Shown piece by piece: positions 46,385 to 59,647 of a DNA stretch of 64,000 bases; positions within the stretch are counted from its first letter, which is position 1; each line of letters starts with the position of its first letter. Where the stretch lies: the NCBI GenBank assembly GCA_038025085.1, contig CM076148.1:35384501-35448500 (forward strand). Direction: 5' to 3'. The DNA is from Tetragonia tetragonoides (lineage: Eukaryota > Streptophyta > Magnoliopsida > Caryophyllales > Aizoaceae). The notes beneath the pieces were generated by a model, which made no database searches, had not been told where the DNA came from, and saw only the letters and a list, made by a program, of their open reading frames with translations. The position numbers and the translations under genes are program-made.

Positions 46385-47224
46385 ATAAAAAAAGCCTAAC
46401 TTCCTCCATTGGTGTCAGTACTTGTTGTATCTGAATACATAAACTAAATATTTCACAACAGGAACAGCAAGCAAATTTGAAAATAAATTCCCAGTATTTC
46501 ACACTTCAAATTAACAGCACCACCATTTTACAAAAATATAATTCAACCAAACATAAGACACAATCACATATCCAATCACCAAATTTCCAAATTCCATAAC
46601 CCTAATTACCACTACAATAAGCTCCTTCACCTCAATCCTAACCCTAAAAACATAAACCTAAATTCATCTAGCAATAAACTAATCCCAAATTGAGAAATGA
46701 AGAGCAAAAAAGAGCGCGATTAGATTGAATTAGAGAAATGAATTACCGTTACGCAAGCCAATACTAGATTCATCGGTATTGATGCTGTATAAAATGCCTT
46801 CATATCTGATCTCACTCTTCGATGTCAGACTAATTAAGCTCCCGATATATGAATCAGCCGTCGATGTCGTTTTTGAAGCTTCGGCCGCCATGGTTAATGG
46901 TTCTTTTTTATCAGTTATGAACGGAACTCACCATGAGAGAGGGAGGAGAGAGAGAGAGAATTGGGGATTAGAGAGGGAGGTTTGGGGAGTTAGTTCTGGT
47001 TGACTCTATGCAGAGCTTTTAAAAAAAAAAGGAAATGGAAAAATTGGTGTTGGTGATAATGGTTAGGGTTTTGGATTTGATATTGACGCAAATTCATGAG
47101 CATCTTTCCTCTCTGATCTGATAAGTGTTAAGGTTTTAAGATGAGTCATGCATAGGTAGATTTTTTGGTTTACAGAATAATACCAGTAATGATGCCCGTG
47201 CTATGCACGAGTTAAGTTATATAT

Positions 47225-47894
47225 ATTTTTTTATTATTTTTCTTGTTTTTTTATTCTTCAATATTATATATTTTAAAATATATTTACCATAATTGAAATT
47301 GGATAACGTTAAGATTAAACATATTGTAAATGCATCTCATTTTGAAGTATTTTCCGATGCGAATACGATGGTACGAATTTTTTTTTTTTTTGAAGAGCTG
47401 TAGAAGATTACATTTGCTTTTGAAGTTTCGACAAAGATTAAGTTATAACACTTATAAAACTCTGGTCATTCATCCCAAGTCAAACTCTCAATTTTATTTT
47501 ATTTTTAAATTATTCTAATAATACATTTAATGATGTGGCATGACTCAAAATTCACAAAATATGCCAACTTTATATATATAGAGAAGATTTCTCATACATA
47601 TCTTTTTAACAACAAAAAAAAACGTGTGATTTTAGGATTAAATTAAAAACTCTGTCAAATAAAAGTATTGAGGTGTTGTCATTGTGGACCTATGACTAAG
47701 TGATAATCAGTAGAGACTCATCCATTCTTAATCTATTGAAGATTGAGATCTTTTGATTTATTGTGGGAATAAGTGAATAACAAATTCTCATAAACATGTG
47801 TAATTCCAAAACTTTGTGTAAAATGAAATCAATGGAGGTCTAGTTAAGTGATAGGAACTTATTTATCCTTAATTAAGATAGAGAATTTGAATTT
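47225..47894. repeat. Repeat R1 (copy B)
   Basis: An uninterrupted version of the repeat found in two truncated copies at 14167 and 16325. A phrase ggtctagttaagtgatagga followed by gaatttgaatttcgcttc has a weak resemblance to polymerase III A- and B-box spacing, so a small SINE may be embedded here. Confidence 0.7.
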
Positions 47895-48436
47895 CGCTTC
47901 GGCGTGGAACAATATAAAAAAAAAACAATTACAATAGTAGTGCACTATGGGTACTCTTACTCCTGCGTTGATTGTCAGAATGTAGTGTTTCAGGAAGCAA
48001 ACATGTAATTTACATAATTTACAAAAAATAGTTGACCAAAAGAGACAATTTTAGCAAACGGTAGTCTAATCTAATTAAAATAAACTAGTGAAACTTACTG
48101 ACAATAGAACATTTACTTTCCTTTTTCTTCCATCCATCTTTTTTCATATATTCTACGAATAAAATTCAACCAAACCTTAGCATTTGCTACACCATTAGTG
48201 ACCTGATCAACACCATCAGGTTGATTCCCAACTTTTATCAAAAGTTTAATAACATGTAATCAAATATTATAATTAGGCATATTAAAAAAATATAAAAGTC
48301 AAAAGTGCTATGCCTTTGCTTTTTTCTCTGTTCCTTTCCATCACAATTCAACCGAAACAATTAGAACAACTTATGATAAGAGGAAAAGAAGAAATAAAGG
48401 CCTGAAATCCAATTCGCTTCTCCTTGCTGCTCATTC

Positions 48437-49235
48437 TTATACCTCAGGACGTCTCTGAACAACTTCGTCTTCTCGACTTGTACTACGAAATATCAGATGA
48501 CGAAATTTTTCTTCCCAATTACTCGCAAAGGTCTCAATAGGAATGTCGCCAATCAGTTCCTTTAAGTGAGTGTATATGCTAGGAGCTCTTGAGAGGAGGA
48601 AGAGAACCCATATGCTTAGAAATATCCAGCCAAGAAGTAGGTTGACCACGAATAACAAAATGATTATTGCAAGAACTCCCACCGGAGGTGCCATGTGATT
48701 AAATGTAGAGTGGTACCTAAGAAAGCGAGGTACACATCTCGCCAAATGTGTTGCAACATAAACTAAGAGTACAGTTATGAAGACGTTTATCAGTATCATT
48801 AGATAGTGTTTCTCGACTCCGTCCGCCGGCCGCACCTGGCTTAGATATTGAAGAACTCCGGCTAACATTTGCATGACGAAAATCATCGAAAAGTTCCATT
48901 CAGAATAGTATTTTTTCAGGAGATTACTTGCAGACTCGTTTTCACTGAAATTAATAAAACATCCAAATTCCATTTTTATACCATATAGTACGAAGTAAAG
49001 TATAAAACAAGTAGAGATCGTCAGTTTTCACATGAATGACGCGCTAGTTTAGTTTGCCTAAATTCAGCTCATGAGCCTCAATCAATCATCAAGAATTGAA
49101 TGTACTGAAAATGTATGAGAGAAGGAAATTAAAAGATGAAGAAAGAGAGGTAATTAACCTGGTCTCATCAACTCCATTTCTGGTACTAATACAGCTCGCC
49201 TGTATTCTCCCCCTCGATGCATTATTATCCTCCAT
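48437..49235 (-). CDS. Unrecognised four-span membrane protein, copy B
   Basis: Exons 49159-49235 and 48437-48944, frame kept, giving 194 residues. The first ATG of copy A is ATT here, so translation would start at the second Met (MEDNNASRGR). Hydrophobic segments and the C-terminal tail match copy A; most differences are conservative (for example LLKNYY versus LLKKYY, RWVPRFLK versus RCVPRFLR). Unlike copy A the 3' side is not replaced by a Copia element, so this copy may retain the native 3' UTR. The function is unknown and no motif allows a family call. Confidence 0.75.
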
Positions 49236-49523
49236 TGCTGAAATCTATTCCAAAACTAAGCTCTCTACCTAGAATTACATGCTGTGGTTATTTATAGGCG
49301 TTGTTGGAGACTTGGAGAGAGAAAATCAGAGAGAGAGAGAGAGAGAGAGGAAAAGAAAAAAACAGAGAGATACAGAAAGTTCATTAATATTATTTAAATT
49401 ATATTTATTATTAGTCTATTCAAACTAGCAAAACAGCGCCCACACCCCCTGTCATTTCTCACAATTGAAAAAACATCCGGTTTAGCGCGCGTGAAACACA
49501 AAATAACGAGGAAAGGGAGCGAG

Positions 49524-50604
49524 TCTTCATTAGGCGCCTGAGTGGAGATGTGTACTAACACACAGCTTAAACAGTGGGCCTACTTAAGAATGTCTAACCG
49601 GCGAACTTTTTTGGCGATAGGAAAGTTCTAAGAATACACCAAAAAGATTTTGGATTGCGGGGGAGGTAGGGTTGGGGTCAATACACCAAAAAGATCAGGT
49701 CATGCACAAATTATATTGACGACAATGCTATTTAGAAAATAAAAAATCTTAATTCTTATCAAACAAGGTTAGCTGAAATCTGAATAAATAAATTTTTTTG
49801 ATAAATAGTAAAATTATTTTTCTGAAAATAAATAAAGTACTTCTGAATTTATTAGTGTGATTGAATAAAATATTATGTTAGATTTGAGTATGTACCCTAT
49901 GCAAAAAGTTCAAAACTTTTTCTCAATAGAAAGAAAAGGTTTGTAGATGAGAGATTTGTTGGCAATTTCTAAATTATAAACCGCAGGTCTATAGTGCATT
50001 ATAGACCAACCCAATACCGCAATTAAACCCAACCCAAAAAGCAAATAAAATTCAGGCCCACATGCGCATAAATCAGGACCGCGGTTTATTTTAACAAAGT
50101 AAAATTAAAACCGCCACTTTTTCTCTCCTCGGCAGTTATTTTCTCTCTCCTTATTCAAGAGCTTAGTCTGTGTTTTTCCAATTCTCTCTCTCCTTATTCA
50201 AGAACTTAGTCTGTGTTTTTCCAATTCTCTCTCTCCTCATTCAAGCGCCATTTTCGTGCGATTTGCTCGCCATTTCATCCGTTTGCTCGCCATTGCTCAC
50301 GCAAATTCGATTTACATCATGAATCTTTATATATTTTGACATATTTATGATCAAAGTTTATAAAATTTGACCATAAAAAAATAAGTGTAAATATTTTCAA
50401 GGAACGGATGAAATATTAATTAAACACGGTATCCATTTTCTATCATCGACTTTGTACAAGTTTCATACCTATGTTTTTAAGATCATGCGTAGAGATGATG
50501 AACCAATACCATTAATATATTGCCCAAAAGGCCAAAAATGTTGGATGCTACAGAATCAATAAATGAGTTTGGCTAAGGAACCTCGTGTTTGGATCTCAAT
50601 ACAC
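49524..50604. other. Intergenic region
   Basis: No gene recognised. A GA-rich microsatellite lies just before it (49325-49348). Two and a half 54-bp tandem units containing ttattcaaga.cttagtctgt lie at about 50133-50250. Confidence 0.5.
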
Positions 50605-51218
50605 TTAGGGCCATTTGCTTGGGGTAGTAATTAAAGGGGTATTGAAATGAAATTTTTTGCTAAAATAACAGGCATGTGGAATAGTTGGGGAGAACAGACC
50701 CTTAATTGGTTAATTTGGTGCCAAATAGTAAGATTTTGTACGTCTTTGTGAGTCATTTGGGATGCAAGAGGTATATTGGGATGATAAATTGGATCAATAT
50801 CAAGGATGTTTAAATCTACTTCAAGAAATAAAGAGCTTCAATCAGAATTTGGTTAATTGCCTCTAGATTTCAATATAAAATGATTTTATACAAAGTAAAT
50901 GATGTTTAAATCTACCAATCTGACTATCTGAGTAATAGTATATGACAATGCAAAGTAAATGATGTACCAGTCAGGCAGTCACTACCCACCTCAACAAGAA
51001 TGATTTCAATCATTTCATGACTAATGGGTATGAATGAGAGATTTATATGGTAAAAAGGAAAATAAAGTTCATTGAAAGTTTCAAGTCCCAGGTGAAAAAA
51101 GAGAGATTTGAGGTGTTCTTATTCAACTCTGAAATTGAAAGTACTATCTTACACGGATGATGAGGCCATTTTGGCCGCCACCTTATGTTACGTAGTACTC
51201 CTCTATCCAGAGTGTTTA

Positions 51219-51220
<2 letters not shown>

Positions 51221-51297
<77 letters not shown>
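51221..51297. repeat. (AT)n microsatellite
   Basis: About 76 bp of pure AT repeats inside the PIF/Harbinger-like element. Confidence 0.97.
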
Positions 51298-51299
<2 letters not shown>

Positions 51300-51407
51300 A
51301 TGCTTTCTTTTGGTTTGTGGCTTTAGCATTGAAGGATAATCTTAGAAGAAGAGGACTAAATGCCATTTATTAACCGACTTAAAACTTGAGCCCGTTGACT
51401 ATTCAGA

Positions 51408-51705
51408 AACACGTGGTTTACAAACTTCTGGAAAAATTTATTGATGGCACTAATCCAATCCCTCCTAAAACCATTACCACTGACAATGTTGAAAATCCAA
51501 CCCTGCCTATCTATCTTGGGTCCGCCAAGACAAATTAATTTTTGGGGCTCTTATTGGCACTCTCTCTCCTACCCTTAATCCCCTTGTCTCTCAAGCCACC
51601 ACTACCCACGAAATGTGGGACATCCTTGCCAAAACCTATGCTAAACCTAGTCGAGGCCACATTAAACAACTTAAGGATCAATTCCACAAAATAACCAAGG
51701 GTATT
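51408..51705 (+). pseudogene. Copia gag fragment
   Basis: The translation shows VYKLLEKFIDGTNPIPP, a frameshift, then WVRQDKLIFGALIGTLSPTL, HEMWDILAKTYAKPSRGHIK and QLKDQFHKITKG, which is the UBN2-type gag of Copia elements. It is on the plus strand and different from the gag at 21299-22547. No LTRs are adjacent. Confidence 0.8.
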
Positions 51706-51947
51706 GAAATGAAATTTTTAGCAAAATGACAGGCATGTGAAATAGTGGATATTAGATTTTGTGAAAAGGGGTAATAATTATTTCTATGTGGGGGATAATA
51801 GAAACTCACCTCTTATTAAGGTAATGATTTTCCGTTTATTTTTTTCATTATCCCCTTAATCATTACCCTTATCACTATTTTACTATTTTACACTTTAATT
51901 TGCTCCATTATCCTTTTAATCATTACTCCCAATCAAATAGCCCCTTA

Positions 51948-53388
51948 CACTTTGAGCACTTGACTAGATTGCTTGTGGGTTAATCATGTCAAGGTGAGAC
52001 TGTGAATTTTCTGCAGTTTAAATTGAATTTGAGTTCGAAATGTGTGTTTTTAAATGTTTTATGTTCATGATTTGTTTTTGTTTTTTTTTTAATAGGCTTA
52101 AGTATGAAAAGTTTTTTATATGCACAATTTCCTCTATTAGCTTTTAACATGAACACAAAGATATAACCTTCTTCTTTTCAATGGGACAAGAGGGAGATAT
52201 ATTTATATTATATTTTTTTGCTAGTCAAAATCGAGATATATGTATTTCAATAAGTTATGAATGAAGCCGCTTGATAAAATATAGATTTATGAATATTGCT
52301 TCTTGTTATTGATCTAGGAAAACTCCATATTTAACGACTACAATAACTTGTTCATCAAATCCTATTAATACCCTATTAATACTGATTTCCTAATTACAAT
52401 CTCTAATATAATATCTTAATCATATTATATTTAATATATATTTTTTTAGATATATATGGAAATAAAACATATTCATCAAATATATTTTCCATATTTATAT
52501 CTCTAATACCATACCGCAATCGTAGCGTTAGGATTATCACGAACGTTACGATTGGAAAAATACAATACGTAGTGTCCTTGTACTTGGTGAGTCCTCATTC
52601 TACACGTCGAATCTTCACAATTAATTGGTCGGTGGGTACTTGATCTGCACGCCGAGTCTTCACAAGTAATTAGTTGGTAAATTTTCGATCTGTCCGTCGA
52701 ATCTTCACATATCATGAAGTAGGGAGAAGTCAGCTTATTGTCGCTACCTCTAATACTTTCAAATCAGCACCATCCATGATCGTCGATCAAATTCATTATC
52801 ATCATCAAGGTGATCTTGTATATATTATATGAACAACTTTTTTCATCTACTACTCCCATTTGGGGGAGTACTCCATCATCATCATAGATAGTCATCAATC
52901 AAGGAACTCTTGATCCATCAAAAGAGGGGAAAAAACACTGGTTTAATTTGAGTTTTGATCTTTTTGGGTTGTCCGGTGGTGTACAGACAAGTTAGAGTCC
53001 GCCACCGGCACAACGGAAGCTATTGTGTTTAGGTCCTCAGGAACAAATTGACTTTGATACCATGATAAGATCCAAAGCAACATTTTTTTTATAATATAAG
53101 TAACCTCTACATTACTAAGTAGTGACCCTATTTTTTTTTAAATTGATCTCACACAAAACTTACAATTAGGCTAAAAGATTATTATTAGCGCATGATTTCG
53201 GCCCCAGCTATAAGGCCCACTGGGCCCACTGTATGTCCGTCAGTAAATTTTGCCAAACTGAATATCTTATCTCTTATGGCTTGTTTGTTCCCACCTCTAA
53301 AAGCTGTTTTTCTAATTTATAAACAATAGTAAAAAAGCTGTTTTGGTCTACACTTTCGAATCTTCGATCAAATTTGTTCTTTTCGTAA
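51948..53388. other. Intergenic region with a short minisatellite
   Basis: No gene recognised. At about 52595-52710 there are three imperfect units of roughly 50 bp with cgtcgaatcttcacaa. Near 53065, the minus strand reads catggtatcaaag, similar to the initiator-tRNA primer site of Copia elements, but no LTR could be confirmed beside it. Confidence 0.4.
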
Positions 53389-53404
53389 TTTTATTTTTTT
53401 TTTT

Positions 53405-53729
53405 GGAAAATGGTGAAAGATTATCATTCCATCTCCCAATGGTATGCCAAGGTGGCATCCAGAGACTTCAACTGTACACTTATAAGAATGCTAGGGAAGC
53501 ATTCTAAAGGAAAATACAGGAAAATGTTATCTATCCTAGTACAATAAGCACTAGAAAAGCAGATATTATCCTAATAAAGAAGTAAGCATGTCATCTCCTC
53601 TATCAATGACTTTAAGCGAGATAATACGAATGCAGACTTGAGCCTTGATCTGCCAAACTATATGATGAGCGCTCCCCTTGACCCCCTGAAATATCCTAGT
53701 GTTTCTCTCCTTCCATAGCTCATAGATTG
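53405..53729 (-). pseudogene. 3' end of the interrupted LINE
   Basis: On the minus strand, starting at the TA at 53730-53731, the frame continues that of 61115 onward: TIYELWKERNTRIFQGVKGS then WQIKAQVCIRII to a stop at 53566-53568. About 160 bp of 3' UTR and a T run (minus-strand poly(A)) at 53391-53404 follow. The reading frame across the removed insertion is continuous. Confidence 0.88.
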
Positions 53730-54119
53730 TACTCCCTCCGTTTCATAAAAGTGAATTGCTAAATACCGCCCCTTTTTACTAGCTACCGCCCCCCCAATTT
53801 CCAATTTTACCCTCACCCCTCTTCCTCACTCACTCTCACTCATCCTCTCTTCCTCACTCATCCTCACCACCACACCATCACACCGGCAACCACCACCACC
53901 ACCACCACCACCATGTCAGGGGCTAGCGGCAGCGGCGGCAGAGGTTTCGACGGCGAGGGAGGCGGCGACCGACGGCGCGGGGGGGTAACTTTTCGAAATT
54001 TTTTTTTTTTTTTTCTTTGCATTGAATTTTTTTTGCCTTGAATTGAATATTTTTTGCCTTGAATTGAATCGTGAACTTATGAATTGAAGTTGTGTTGAAA
54101 TTTTTTTTTTTTTGCGTCG

Positions 54120-54430
54120 ATCGTCTGCCGATCTCGACTCACCCTTGGGTGAGTCGTCTGAGACCGGCGACTCACCCAAGGGTGAGTCGTCTGAGACCGG
54201 CGACTCACCCAAGGGTGAGTCGTCTGAGACCGGCGACTCACCCAAGGGTGAGTCGTCTGCCGATCTGGACTCGCCCAAGGGTGAGTCGCCGGTCGCAGAC
54301 GACTCCCCTTGGGTGAGTCGAGAACGGCCGACGACTCACCCTTGGGTGAGTCGCCGGTCTCAGACGACTCACCCAAGGGGAGTCGGAATCGGCCGACGAC
54401 TCACCCTTGGGTGAGTCGCCGGTCGCAGAC
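54120..54430. repeat. Left hairpin array, 33-bp period, nine units
   Basis: Nine units place gagtcg at 54151, 54184, 54217, 54250, 54283, 54315, 54348, 54380 and 54413. Each unit holds cgactcacccaagggtgagt or its complement, a near-perfect palindrome with an AA or TT centre. The units differ in their spacers (gtctgagaccgg, gtctgccgatct, agaacggccga). The array lies in intron 1 of the PMD gene. Confidence 0.95.
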
Positions 54431-54449
54431 GACCGACACAAAAAAAAAA

Positions 54450-54620
54450 AAAATTATTATTTTATTATTATTATTATTATTATTTATTATTATTATTATT
54501 TATTTATTGTTATTATTATTATTATTATTATTATTTATTGTTATTATTATTATTATTATTATTATTTATTGTTATTATTATTATTATTATTTATTGTTAT
54601 TATTATTATTATTGATTATT
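54450..54620. repeat. (ATT)n array beside the left hairpin array
   Basis: About 170 bp of att/ttat repeats with occasional gtt interruptions, between the hairpin array and PMD exon 2. A mirrored ata array lies at 59566-59672. Confidence 0.95.
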
Positions 54621-56583
54621 GTTTAATTAATTAAAAATGTGAAATGATAGATGGGAGGAGCCGGTAAATCGGTGCCTCGGTTATTTAGTGAACTAGATGG
54701 TTCAGGACCGCGTCACACGAGGACGCGTGAGATTGATGCCTCTGTACGGAGACAGAGAGAGGCAGTTCGGATGAGGGAGATGACTGCTGAGCAAGACGAT
54801 TACGCAACTAGCGAGTTCTACTCCGGGGATCAGTCCATGGACGATGATCAGATTGGCGTCGAATTATCCTCAGATTGGCGCGTGGTGAAGGGCAGAGGCG
54901 GTAGGTTTGTTAGTACTGGGTCGTCCAGTACTGGCAAACGATCTAGAGCGGAGGACGACACTACGTGGCTTGTTACAGAGCCTGTGCCCGGTGGGCCGGC
55001 GGATGATAGCGTCATACCGAGCTTCCTGGGCCACGTAGCGTCTCGTATGTGGTATGGAGAGATGAGGGGTCTCTTGAAGTGTCAGAACCGATGGACTGTC
55101 TGTCAGCGGCTGAGTCAGTGGCGAGCGGAGATGTCGGCCGAGATGAGGGCCCAGATCGAGGGGACTGGGTTATCACACCTGTCAGACATTATGTTCAGAC
55201 ATATTGACTTCCCCCTGATATCTGCATTCGTGGAAAGGTGGCAGCCGGATACGAACTCGTTCCACATGCCGTTCGGAGAGATGACGATCATGTTGCACGA
55301 TGTATGGCATATTCTTCGGATTCCTGTAGACGGAGAGCTCGTTTCGAATGAGGGACGGGATGGGCAGCTGCAGACGGCGGCCATGGAGGTTCTCGGGGTC
55401 AGCCCAGAAGAACTGATGTGTAGCCACTGGCAGGGCGGTGCGGTCCTCACGGAGTCGGTTTTTGAGCTTTGCCGTGAGCAAATAGATGACATCCAGGCGA
55501 CAGCTTGGATGTGGTTACTTATTGGATCCACCTTGTTTGTCGACAAGAGTGGTAACCGTATTAGACCCTCCTGCGTGATGGAGGTGATGGACGACGGTGT
55601 CGATACGGTGCATGACTTCTCTTGGGGATCTGCTGCCCTCGCCTTCCTATATCGTCAGCTCGGTATAGCTAGTCGCGGGGATTCTCAGGGCATCTGCGGA
55701 TGCCTAACTCTCCTGCAGGCATGGATATACGAGTACTTTCCCTGCTTCCGACCTCATCGGGAGCGGATGGTTGTCGGGGACGACAAGGCTCCCCGTGCGT
55801 CCGTATGGAGTGCCCAGGCTGAGGGCAAGGACGTGGTTTGACTGGACTCCTTACGTAGACGCTTGGATCATCTGCGAGCGACAGAGGTACGTCATTTAGT
55901 TATCGGTGTTCATGATTTATTTCGTCGTTTGCTATGTTTTTTTACTTCACCGTAACTTTCAACATTTCTACGTAGGTGGTGTGGCTGCCGTACGGTTCTA
56001 ACCCGACAGTATCTGTACCGAGGACTGTATTCATGGGGTGGCTACAGTATCGGGATATTATCGAACCGTACATGCCTGGTCGTTGTTTACGACAAATCGG
56101 GTACGTACAGAGTATCCCAACCCCGATCTTTAGGCCAGTCAAAGCGATCAGGTCATGGAGCAGTCGTTCGTACAAGGTTGTCTTCCCCGAACGGATCTCA
56201 TCTGATGCTTGGCGTATGTTCCCGGGATTTTACATTCTTGGTCTCCATGGGTTTCAGGCATCCACGTCAGATCCCACAGCATGTACGGATGACTACCTCG
56301 CATGGTACTACCTTCACTCCCACCCTCGGCTGATACGTGACGCTGCAGCACCTGTGATTCCTCCACGATCCAACAGCGATTATGTAAGTGATTAACTAAA
56401 AAATATATATTTTTTTACGTATTACATATCTCTGAACTCACACTCATTGTTACTTTTTTGCAGTGGGTGAATCGTCTAGCCGTCTTATATGAGCAGGCCA
56501 TTACTTTGATTCCTCCGGAGCAAGCAGAAGATTCTCGATCCCAAATGGACGAGTATATGAGAGATTGGCGGGCTGCCAAATGA

Positions 56584-56822
56584 TGTATTGACCCTAGATG
56601 AATTTGTTATATATATATTTATATAAGAGTTTCATTGTTATTGTTATTTATTATTTGTGTTATTGTAATTTGTTGTTTCTTATTTACATTTTTTGTTTTA
56701 TTGTAATTTGTTGTTTTATTTATTTACCTCCAATAATCACGACCACTCTCCACATGCAAAATATAACAATCACACAAAAATGTGACAATGATATAAGTAT
56801 AACAATCACGCAAAACATTCAA
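56584..56822. other. Short intergenic region between convergent MULE genes
   Basis: 239 bp of AT-rich sequence between the two stop codons. Both 3' UTRs must lie here. No further element is seen. Confidence 0.5.
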
Positions 56823-59611
56823 TTACGTCGACCTCGCTAAACGATCCCAATGTGCTCTTCGCGTAACATACATTTGCTCCCAACCAGCGACACTATCAGA
56901 ACGGAAAGTAAACCATGCTTCGCATATCGGAGGAACAGGGAAATCTGAGGCTAAATCCAGACGGATATAATGCATGTACGAATCACCTAAATGACACAAG
57001 ACAATTTCCCTACTTGGACGTGTAGCAGTCGAAGGTGCTTGGAACGGTAGCACTGTGTAACAAGAATATAACCCCCTTCCGGAGCCGTATCCGAATAACA
57101 TAATCGCTGCATTGAAGAGGTTGGCAATCGGGAACAAATCCTCAATTACTATCATCCAGTGATCATCGTTACACGCACCTCCGTCCCACATAATACGGCG
57201 GTAACCAGCGTCGACCCCTTCAACGTATAAGTTTTCGTACAATGCTCGGTTAGCTAAGAGTTCGTGTGCAATGCAAACTCTCGCCACTCGCCATTGCTCT
57301 GGGTCTCCGAAAATGTAGTCCGCAATGACACGAAAACCGCAATTACCATCCCCAAGCACATCGAGATATCCTTCAATGAAAGGTACGATGATTCCCAGAA
57401 TTTTGTTAACATGATAGAATTCAGTGATATCTATTGCGTGTCCAGCTGCAAGACAATATAATAGAAAGTCAATAATAGTACTTATCAAAAAGTAACAACA
57501 TTATGTACATGTTAATAAATTATGGGTTTTCATACCAGTACTGTTTACGAAGTTACTCGATGAGGATGAGGTACGACCACGCCCGCGGCTCGAACTGGAT
57601 GACCTAGGGCGACCACGACCCCTCTGGGAGTACTCCCATGAACTAGGATCACGTCTGGTAGAAGAACTCCCTCTCGGTCGACCTCTGACTGTCGTGTTCG
57701 CTTCCGGCTCGACGTAACTCGCTTCCTCAGGATGAAGCTGCTCATTCATAATGACAGATATGTTGCGCACAACTGCCCGGTCGCTTGAGTTAACCTCGTC
57801 GACCAGAGAGTGAAAGTATCGATAGTCCTCAGATGGATGCTCAGTCATGTCAAGCGTAGCTATCTCCACTGCATCACTAATAACGAGTGTTTGCCAAAAT
57901 TTGTGGACACTATTCAAGCTAATTGGCGTGCCCGTATCCGTGGCCGTTTTCAACTCACACGCACACGGGATCTGATGAGTGGATCTCAATACACAACCGC
58001 AACGATCAAATACTTGGTGACTCAATTCTCTCATCCTCTTCAGCTCATTCGATAATATTTGTAAGCAGTAATGGGAAACATACCCGGTCAGATAGTTGAA
58101 TGGGAAACCCGAGTACATCACACTTCTTCGTCTTCTGCACTCTTCAAGTGTGTACTTGATCTCAGTTATTTGTGACTCGATTGACTTGTTGACCTTGTTC
58201 CAAACATTGTCCAAAGCTCCAGTTGAGGAGTTCAACCACTGTTTTAGCGCGGCATGTGCACTCTCCACCCTGCAAGTCGTAGTGTTGCCAAGGTGTAGCA
58301 CCTTATTCGTCCACGTAGCCACAAACATCTCTTTGTGTCTCAGCCAGGTCTCCTCTACATAGGATATCACGTGAGGGTAAGTCCTCCAACTAACCTTCAT
58401 CGTACGCACTGCTCTATCGTACGCAGCTTCTGTGGAAGCTTCCATGATAATTTTCCACCTCCCATTCTTGAACCTCTGCGCGACGGCCTTATCTTTTCCA
58501 CAAAGTCTGTACACTTTGTCTTCAACGACTTTGTTAATGTGCCATGTACAGAGCAAATGGGCACTCTCGGGAAATATCTCTCTAATAGGTGTCATCAACC
58601 CTAGCTCACGATCGGTCACAATTGCTGTTGGGTGTACATCATTTCCAATAAGCATCCTCAACTTATCTAAGACCCACGCATAGCTTGCCTGAGTCTCATC
58701 CTTCATAATGGCATAAGCTATGAGGAAGTTCTTATTGGTTGGAGTCATCCCCACTATCTCAAGAAACGGCATCTTATACTTGTTTGTTTTGTACGTGGAA
58801 TCTAAGCCAATCAACCAACGAAAAGACCGAAGTAACTGAATTGATGTAGGGTGTGCCATGAACACGTGAGTTACCTCATTAGTAGCTCGGTCGGCTCTTG
58901 TCCAATGTACGTACTTATTCTCCACAGCTAAATGATGAAACTGACCAATCACATCTCTCTCTTCAAAATCAAGTTTCCTTATACGATCTCTGTGGTTGTA
59001 CACATGCCGTCTAGTTGCATTGTCCTCGGGAAATTTTTCCTGAATAGCGGCCAAGATAGCACATCGCTTTGTTTGTGCCGAAGTCATGTCACGAACGAGT
59101 TTCTTTGACCCAGGACTAAGACCACTCATCTGACGATATCCCTCAGGATACACAGCAAAGTCATGGTTGTGCGTACCCCTAGTCCCAGGCAATGTGACAA
59201 TCATCCAACTACTGGACCCATACACTTGCCGAGCTCTTAACTGGAACGTACATTTACAAGCCTTTGTTTTCGATTTCTTCCGAGCAGCAGTATCTAAGTC
59301 TCTTAATTCCCCTCTGTAGCGTTCACCTCGATTGCATTTTAACAATTTTACGCTTCCACTCTTCTTGTGTGACGAAATTATCAACTCAAACCCGATAGTA
59401 AGGGCAATTTGTTTTGCCCAATTAATTGCATCTGTATCACTATCAAATAACTCTTCAGTGACGAAATGCGTACTGTAATCAACACCATCACCACCGAACC
59501 GCTCCAAAGGAACCTAACGAAAACAACGAAAACAATGTTAGCTTAATCTTAAATTCAAACAATAAATAATAATAATAATAATAACAATAAATAATAATAA
59601 TAATAACAATA

Positions 59612-59647
<36 letters not shown>

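Larger units (their letters stand above)
50608..51944. mobile_element. PIF/Harbinger-like element with nested debris
   Basis: The ends GGGCCATTTGCTTGGGG and the complement of CCCAATCAAATAGCCCC form an imperfect inverted pair, flanked by TTA at 50605-50607 and 51945-51947, as expected for PIF/Harbinger or Tourist elements. An internal phrase (gtattgaaatgaaattttt) is duplicated at 50640 and 51701, bracketing foreign sequence that includes a Copia gag piece and an AT microsatellite. No Harbinger transposase is present. Confidence 0.7.
53913..56583 (+). pseudogene. Plant-mobile-domain (PMD, MAIN/MAIL-type) gene carried by the MULE, one nonsense codon
   Basis: Four exons: 53913-53984, 54651-55886, 55976-56383 and 56464-56583, all GT-AG and phase 0, 612 codons with the stop. 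Exon 1 encodes a Gly-rich leader (MSGASGSGGRGFDGEGGGDR). Exon 2 has the PMD core (SFLGHVASRMWYGEMRGLL, FHMPFGEMTIMLHDVWHILR, IPVDGELVS, LLQAWIYEYFPCFRPHR). Exon 3 has VVWLPYGSNP and DYLAWYYLHSHPRLI. An in-frame TGA at 55839-55841 (GTT TGA CTG), where family members have an uninterrupted LDSLRRRLDHLRA helix, closes the frame after 420 codons. It could come from a C-to-T change of CGA. PMD proteins are nuclear and linked with silencing; PMD genes are known passengers of plant transposons. Exon 1 and its donor are inferred. Confidence 0.85.

Noticed and set aside
53055..53085. Possible Copia primer-binding site and adjoining LTR
   Set aside because: A tggtatcaaag match on the minus strand is suggestive, but no TG..CA-bounded repeat pair or polyprotein was found nearby.
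53916..54441. Open frames through the left hairpin array on both strands
   Set aside because: They are open only because the 33-bp period is a multiple of three. The residues are repeat-encoded and the region lies in the inferred first intron of the PMD gene.
55115..55546. Minus-strand frames opposite PMD exon 2
   Set aside because: Shadows of the PMD coding frame without recognisable domains.
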